Positions 6,031 to 10,215 of a stretch of 10,215 nucleotides of DNA are shown here, in pieces. Origin of the DNA: DATFQI01 sp035264365 (GTDB lineage Bacteria > Actinomycetota > Thermoleophilia > Solirubrobacterales > Solirubrobacteraceae); assembly GCA_035264365.1 (NCBI GenBank), contig DATFQI010000371.1, positions 1 through 10,215 on the forward strand, given 5' to 3'. Within the stretch, counting starts at the first letter, position 1; each line of letters begins with the position of its first letter. The notes beneath the pieces were generated by a model that saw only the letters and a list, made by a program, of their open reading frames with translations, searched no databases and was not told where the DNA came from. A program made the translations under genes and the position numbers.

Positions 6031-8190
6031 CTACTTGATGAAGAGCACCTCGGAGTACTTCGGCAGCGGCCAGAGGTCGTCCGGGACGACCTTCTCGAGC
6101 TTGTCGGCGACCTCGCGGACCTTGTCCATCGCGTCGATGACCGCGCTCTGGACGTACTTGGCGCCCTCGAGGACGTCATCGGTGTGCGGGTGCTCGCGGT
6201 TGGCGGCCTCGAGGGTGAAGATCGCCTCGACGAACTCGTCGACGAGCGTGCTCGCCTCCTCCTTCAGGCGCATGACGCCCGCGCCGCCGTCGGTCGCCCC
6301 GAGCGCGGCGAGCCACTTGATCGCCGCCGGGAGCAGCATCGTCCGCGCGATCGACGCGGCCGTCTCGCCCTCGATGTTGATCGTCGTCGTGTACTGCTCG
6401 AGGTAGACCTCGTAGCGCGACTCGAGCTCGCGCTCGGAGAGGACCTCGTACTTCTCGAAGACCTCCACCGTGGCCGGCTCGACCAGCCACGGCAGCGCGT
6501 CGGGCGACTGGCGCAGGTTGGCCAGGCCGCGCGACTCGGCCTCCTCGTGCCACTCGTCGGCGTAGTTGTCGCCGTCGAAGACGACGCGCTTGTGGTCCGA
6601 CCACGTCCGCTTGATCACGGAGAGGATCGCGTCCTCGAGCGATCCGCCGTCGGCGGCCGCGTCGAGCTTGTCGGCGAGGTCGTCGATCGACTGCGCGACG
6701 ATCGTGTTGAGCACCGTGTTGGGGAGCGCCAGCGACATGCTGGAGCCGAGCGCGCGGAACTCGAACTTGTTGCCCGTGAAGGCGAACGGCGAGGTCCGGT
6801 TGCGGTCGCCGCCGTGCATCGGCAGGGCCGGGAGCACCGAGGCGCCCAGGTCGAGGTGGCTCTGCGGCGTCTCGCCGTCGCCCGAGCCGCTCTCGATCGC
6901 CTCGAAGATCTTCTCCAGCTCGGCGCCGAGGAAGACCGAGATGATCGCGGGCGGCGCCTCGTTGGCGCCGAGCCGGTGATCCTGGCCGGCGTTGGCGACC
7001 GACGCGCGCAGCAGCTGCTGGTGGTTGTCGACGGCCTGGATGACGGCGGTGCAGAAGAACAGGAACTGCAGGTTCTCGTGCGGCGTCTCGCCCGGCTCGA
7101 GCAGGTTGATGCCCGTGTCCGTGCCCATCGACCAGTTGTTGTGCTTGCCCGAGCCGTTGACGCCGGCGAACGGCTTCTCGTGCAGGAGGCAGACCAGCCC
7201 GTAGCGGCGGGCGACGTTCTGCAGGATCTGCATCACGAGCTGCTGGTGGTCGGAGCCGACGTTCGAGTTCTCGAAGATCGGGGCGACCTCGTACTGCGCC
7301 GGAGCGACCTCGTTGTGGCGGGTCTTGATCGGCACGCCGAGCTTGGCCAGCTCGCGCTCGGCGTCGAGCATGCACGCGAGCACGCGCTCGGGGATCGAGC
7401 CGAAGTAGTGGTCGTCGAGCTCGTGGCCCTTCGGCGGCTGGGCGCCGAACAGCGTGCGGCCGGTGGTGACCAGGTCGGGGCGCTCGAAGTAGTACTGCTC
7501 GTCGATCAGGAAGTACTCCTGCTCGGGCCCGACGGTCGTGAAGACCCTCGAGACCTCGGTGTCGCCGAGCAGCGTGAGCGCGCGGACCGCGGAGCGCGAC
7601 AGCGCGTCCATGGAGCGCAGCAGCGGGATCTTGTTGTCCAGCGCCTCGCCCGTCCAGGACGCGAACGCGGTCGGGATGCACAGCAGCGCGCCGTTGGGGT
7701 TCTCGAGGATGAAGGCCGGCGAGGTCGGGTCCCACGCGGTGTAGCCGCGGGCCTCGAAGGTGGCCCGGATGCCGCCGGTCGGGAATGACGAGGCGTCCGG
7801 CTCGCCCTGGATCAGCTCCTTGCCGGAGAAGTCCGCGATCGCCGAGCCGTCGCCGGTCGGCGCGTAGAAGGAGTCGTGCTTCTCGGCGGTCATGCCGGTC
7901 AGCGGCTGGAACCAGTGCGTGAAGTGGGTGGCGCCCTTCTCCAGGGCCCACTCCTTCATCGCCGACGCGACGGCGTCGGCGAGCGCCGGCTCGAGGGCCT
8001 TCCCCTCGGCGAGCGTCTCCTGCAGGTCGCGGTAGACGGCCTTGGGCAGGCGCTGGCGCTGGACGGCGCTCGAGAACACGTTGGCGCCGAAGACGTTGGC
8101 GCCGGGCTGGGTCAGGTCCGCCTGCCCGATCGAGCCCCCGTTCGGGCTCCACTGGGCGGCGGTGACGTTCTGGCTACGAAGGCGTGGCAT
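6031..8190 (-). CDS. glnN: Type III glutamine synthetase (GSIII/GlnN)
   Basis: Makes glutamine from glutamate, ammonia and ATP in the cytoplasm. The 719 residues fit GSIII (about 700-730), not GSI or GSII (about 350-470). Motifs: an N-terminal GSIII domain with FSSAVQRQRLPK (39-50) and ATHFTHWFQPLTG (87-99); GPEQEYFLID (221-230), with the metal-binding glutamates; HNEVAPAQYEVAPIFENSN (292-310); LHEKPFAGVNGSGKHNNWSM (336-355), the ammonia/ATP-site loop; and GDRNRTSPFAFTGNKFEFRA (461-480). ATG 8190 gives the expected GSIII N-terminus. An open frame extends upstream to 9762, but it is only antisense to amtB. The ribosome site GAGGAGG lies about 13 nt upstream, longer than usual. The GSI adenylylation motif is absent, as expected in this class. 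Divergent from amtB-glnK, which supports a role in ammonium assimilation. Confidence 0.96.
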   Translation of the reverse strand: MPRLRSQNVTAAQWSPNGGSIGQADLTQPGANVFGANVFSSAVQRQRLPKAVYRDLQETLAEGKALEPALADAVASAMKEWALEKGATHFTHWFQPLTGMTAEKHDSFYAPTGDGSAIADFSGKELIQGEPDASSFPTGGIRATFEARGYTAWDPTSPAFILENPNGALLCIPTAFASWTGEALDNKIPLLRSMDALSRSAVRALTLLGDTEVSRVFTTVGPEQEYFLIDEQYYFERPDLVTTGRTLFGAQPPKGHELDDHYFGSIPERVLACMLDAERELAKLGVPIKTRHNEVAPAQYEVAPIFENSNVGSDHQQLVMQILQNVARRYGLVCLLHEKPFAGVNGSGKHNNWSMGTDTGINLLEPGETPHENLQFLFFCTAVIQAVDNHQQLLRASVANAGQDHRLGANEAPPAIISVFLGAELEKIFEAIESGSGDGETPQSHLDLGASVLPALPMHGGDRNRTSPFAFTGNKFEFRALGSSMSLALPNTVLNTIVAQSIDDLADKLDAAADGGSLEDAILSVIKRTWSDHKRVVFDGDNYADEWHEEAESRGLANLRQSPDALPWLVEPATVEVFEKYEVLSERELESRYEVYLEQYTTTINIEGETAASIARTMLLPAAIKWLAALGATDGGAGVMRLKEEASTLVDEFVEAIFTLEAANREHPHTDDVLEGAKYVQSAVIDAMDKVREVADKLEKVVPDDLWPLPKYSEVLFIK

Positions 8191-8203
8191 GGGTCGGGAA
8201 GTT

Positions 8204-8210
8204 CCTCCTC
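8204..8210 (-). promoter_or_regulatory. Ribosome binding site of glnN with long spacing
   Basis: On the minus strand GAGGAGG ends 13 nt before ATG 8190. The sequence is near-perfect but the spacing exceeds the usual 5-9 nt. No alternative start codon lies between the two, so the ATG stands. Confidence 0.6.
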
Positions 8211-8253
8211 GGTGAACGCCTCGCAGCCTAGTTGCGCCCACCCGCGCGCGGGG

Positions 8254-8267
8254 TGTCCACCTGGACA
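8254..8267. promoter_or_regulatory. Palindrome in the glnN-amtB divergent control region
   Basis: TGTCCA (8254-8259) and TGGACA (8262-8267) form a perfect 6-bp inverted repeat around CC. Just to its right, CGCA (8274-8277) and TGCG (8281-8284) form a smaller one. TGGACA in either orientation also resembles a -35 box, but no -10 box stands at the right distance. It does not fit the GlnR or AmtR consensus as I know them. The whole 225-bp stretch 8191-8415 has no convincing promoter and no coding sequence. Confidence 0.35.
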
Positions 8268-8297
8268 AACATGCGCACGTTGCGTTTCGCCCGCTGG

Positions 8298-8358
8298 AAG
8301 ACCCCCCGCCCGGAGGCGAAGACCCAGGGGAGAACTTTCGACAGCGGGCCAAAGACCC
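8298..8358 (+). repeat. Three AAGACCC direct repeats upstream of amtB
   Basis: AAGACCC occurs at 8298-8304, 8319-8325 and 8352-8358, with start-to-start distances of 21 and 33 bp, close to two and three helical turns. The phasing would put all three on one face of the DNA, as for an activator with several binding sites. The element is short and its role is inferred. Confidence 0.35.
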
Positions 8359-8402
8359 CTGCGCCCATCCGGCTGAGACTGCTGCTCGTGAATCCTGAAA
8401 CG

Positions 8403-8409
8403 AGGAGGT
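8403..8409 (+). promoter_or_regulatory. Ribosome binding site fixing the GTG start of amtB
   Basis: GAGGAGGT-type site with 6-8 nt before GTG 8416, one of the few strong sites in the window. It settles the GTG as the amtB start, with no upstream ATG in frame. Confidence 0.8.
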
Positions 8410-8415
8410 AGGGCA

Positions 8416-9834
8416 GTGAGCGGCATCGAAACGCTGACGGACGAGCTCAACGTGACCTGGGTCCTGGTCGCGGCCGTGCTCGTGATGTTCATGCAGGCGG
8501 GCTTCGCGTTCCTGGAGATCGGCTTCTCGCGTGGCAAGAACGCCGGCATGGGGATCGCGAAGATCCTCGTGAACTTCTCGATCGCGACGATCGCGTGGTG
8601 GGCTTGTGGATTCGCCCTGGCCTTCGGTGGCGACGGGGCGATCATCGGTGACTCGGGCTTCTTCTTCTCCACCGGGGAGACGATCAAGGGCGGCCTGGTG
8701 GAAGGCCCGGTCACCGGCTCGACGGCCGCCTTCATGCTCTTCCAGTTCATGTTCTGCGCCGTCTCCCTGGCGATCGTCTGGGGCACGACGCTCGAGCGCC
8801 TGAAGTTCGTCGCGTACGTGATCTACGCGGTCGTGTTCGCGGCGGTCATCTACCCGCTGAGCGCGCACTGGATCTTCGGCGGCGGGTTCCTGAGCGAGAT
8901 CGGCGGCGGCGTGCAGGACTTCGCCGGCTCGACGGTCGTCCACCTGGTCGGCGCCACCGGCGCGCTCGCCTGCCTGCTGCTGCTCGGCGCGCGCCGGGGC
9001 AAGTACGGCCCCGACGGCAAGCCGCGGGCGATCCCCGGCCACTCGATGCCGCTGGTCGGCCTCGGCGTGCTGATCCTCTGGCTCGGCTGGTTCGGCTTCA
9101 ACGGCGGCTCGACGCTCGGCACCAGCGGCTCGCGCATGGCCGAGGTCATGCTCGTCACGCAGCTCGGCGCGGCGGCCGGCGTCATCGGCGCCTGCCTGGT
9201 GACGTACTTCAAGACCCGCTCGCTGGACGTCGGCATGGCCGGCAACGGCGCGATCGCGGGCCTCGTCGGCATCACCGCCCCGTCGGGCTACGTCGAGTTC
9301 TGGGCTGCCCCGATCATCGGCCTGGTGGCCGGCATCCTGGTCGTCTACGCCGTCCTGGCGATCGAGAAGAAGCTCGACGACCCGGTCGGCGCGCTCTCCG
9401 CGCACGGCCTCGCGGGTGTCTGGGGCACGCTGTCCTGCGGCCTGTTCACCTCCACGCGGCTGGCCGAGCTCAACGGCATCGGTGAGCCGGGCCTGTTCTA
9501 CTCCGGCTCGTTCGAGCAGCTCGGCGTCCAGGCGGTCGGCATCGCCGCCGCGTTCGTGACCGTGTTCGTGCTCTCGATCGGGACGTTCTGGGCGATCAAG
9601 AAGACGGTCGGCCTGCGCGTCGACGCCGAGGCCGAGGAGGCCGGCCTGGACATCGCCGAGCACGGCATGTACGGCTACCCGGAGCAGTTCATCCCGCAGC
9701 CCGAGCTGTTCGGCAACGGCGGGTACCGGCCAACGGTGGTCGGCACGCCGCTGGCCGTGCACTCGGAGCCCGCCGAGACGCGGGCGCCGGCGGCGCGGCG
9801 CTCGGTCGGCGAGCCGCAGACGACGGGGGCCTGA
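8416..9834 (+). CDS. amtB: Ammonium transporter, Amt/AmtB family
   Basis: Trimeric inner-membrane ammonium channel of 472 residues with eleven predicted membrane helices, starting with VLVAAVLVMFMQAGFAFLE (about 16-34). There is no cleavable leader, unlike E. coli AmtB. Conduction residues are in place: the Phe gate in MLFQFMF (107-113); Asp168 in QDFAG; and the twin histidines His176 (STVVHLVG) and His330 (LSAHGLAGVWGTL), equivalent to E. coli Asp160, His168 and His318. GWFGFNGGS (224-232) is the second conserved pore helix. The cytoplasmic tail keeps the regulatory GLRV...AEEAGLDIAEHGMYGYPE (399-422), which contacts PII proteins, and runs on for about 50 proline/alanine-rich residues. It starts at GTG behind a strong ribosome site. 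glnK follows after 5 nt, the usual operon order. Confidence 0.96.
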   Translation: MSGIETLTDELNVTWVLVAAVLVMFMQAGFAFLEIGFSRGKNAGMGIAKILVNFSIATIAWWACGFALAFGGDGAIIGDSGFFFSTGETIKGGLVEGPVTGSTAAFMLFQFMFCAVSLAIVWGTTLERLKFVAYVIYAVVFAAVIYPLSAHWIFGGGFLSEIGGGVQDFAGSTVVHLVGATGALACLLLLGARRGKYGPDGKPRAIPGHSMPLVGLGVLILWLGWFGFNGGSTLGTSGSRMAEVMLVTQLGAAAGVIGACLVTYFKTRSLDVGMAGNGAIAGLVGITAPSGYVEFWAAPIIGLVAGILVVYAVLAIEKKLDDPVGALSAHGLAGVWGTLSCGLFTSTRLAELNGIGEPGLFYSGSFEQLGVQAVGIAAAFVTVFVLSIGTFWAIKKTVGLRVDAEAEEAGLDIAEHGMYGYPEQFIPQPELFGNGGYRPTVVGTPLAVHSEPAETRAPAARRSVGEPQTTGA

Positions 9835-9839
9835 TCGCC

Positions 9840-10214
9840 ATGAAGAAGATCGAGGCCTACATCCGCCACGAGGCGTTCGAGCCGATCCGCGGGGAGCTGC
9901 TCACGCTGGGCTTCCCGTCGCTGACGATCTCGGAGGTCAAGGGATCCGGGCGCCAGAAGGGGGTCACGGAGCGCTATCGCGGCGCGACGCTGACGAACTA
10001 CCTGCGGCCCAAGGTCAAGCTCGAGTGCGTCGTGGCCTCCCAGGACGTCGAGAAGGTCCTCGCGGTGATCCTCGAGCACGCACGGTCCGGCTCGATCGGC
10101 GACGGCAAGGTGTTCGTCATGCCGGTCGAGGAGGCCTACCGCATCCGCACGGGCGAGTCGGGCGAGGAGACGCTCCAGGCCCACCCGGAGGCGGCCGTCG
10201 AAGTCGCGGGATGA
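9840..10214 (+). CDS. glnK: PII signal-transduction protein without Tyr51 in its T-loop
   Basis: Trimeric PII protein of 124 residues that senses 2-oxoglutarate and ATP/ADP and gates AmtB, whose gene lies 5 nt upstream. Positions line up one-to-one with E. coli GlnB/GlnK: GRQKG (37-41, with Gln39); the T-loop region YRGATLTNYLRPK (46-58), with Lys58; the B-loop GSIGDGK (84-90); and RIRTG (101-105), with the ATP-contacting Arg101 and Arg103. So the nucleotide and 2-oxoglutarate site looks intact. The T-loop is unusual: Glu50 is Thr and Tyr51 is Leu, so the uridylylation/adenylylation tyrosine is missing. Position 49 is Ala, which also excludes the cyanobacterial-type phosphoserine. Tyr54 is the nearest other tyrosine. 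The tail beyond 112 is slightly long and acidic. A weak GGGGG (9825-9829) inside the end of amtB suggests coupled translation. Confidence 0.93.
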   Translation: MKKIEAYIRHEAFEPIRGELLTLGFPSLTISEVKGSGRQKGVTERYRGATLTNYLRPKVKLECVVASQDVEKVLAVILEHARSGSIGDGKVFVMPVEEAYRIRTGESGEETLQAHPEAAVEVAG

Positions 10215-10215
10215 G

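Noticed and set aside
6184..7788. 534-residue plus-strand frame
   Set aside because: Antisense shadow of glnN.
8191..9762. Upstream extension of the glnN frame giving a 1243-residue fusion
   Set aside because: The extra part is antisense to amtB and has no recognisable domain. GSIII homology starts at ATG 8190, behind a GAGGAGG site.

Overview
The window is ordinary chromosomal DNA of a high-GC (roughly 70% by eye) bacterium. The gene set, the mycobacterial-style MetH, the class III glutamine synthetase beside amtB-glnK and the shortage of strong Shine-Dalgarno sites suggest an actinomycete-like organism. A Thermoleophilia/Solirubrobacterales-type lineage is my best guess, inferred from protein character rather than from any search. 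I see no mobile element, CRISPR array, tRNA, rRNA or phage gene.

Left part (1-4213, minus strand): a methionine/one-carbon operon, with cobalamin-dependent methionine synthase metH (665-4213) followed 4 nt later by metF (1-660, cut by the window edge at its C-terminus). MetF makes the 5-methyltetrahydrofolate that MetH uses to methylate homocysteine. The intergenic stretch 4214-4368 separates metH from a divergent cupin thiol dioxygenase gene (4369-4878, plus strand). It holds two inverted repeats, one of which matches the core of the IscR type 1 (Rrf2-family) operator as I remember it.

Middle (4879-5909): a GC-rich hairpin ends the dioxygenase gene. About 140 nt of non-coding DNA then fold on paper into a long rod plus a second hairpin, and a further segment can pair with the start codon of the next gene, a RimJ/RimL-type GNAT acetyltransferase (5060-5611). 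This is the best candidate for something undescribed. The acetyltransferase overlaps tail-to-tail with a small luciferase-family/DUF5519-like gene (5556-5909, minus).

Right part (5977-10214): a nitrogen-assimilation cluster. Class III glutamine synthetase (6031-8190, minus) is divergent from amtB (8416-9834) and glnK (9840-10214), both plus strand with a 5-nt gap. AmtB brings in ammonium, GlnK reports nitrogen/energy state and gates AmtB, and the synthetase assimilates the ammonium. The GlnK T-loop lacks Tyr51, the usual site of uridylylation or adenylylation, so control here probably relies on ligand binding or another modification. The shared 225-bp control region carries a small palindrome and three phased direct repeats.
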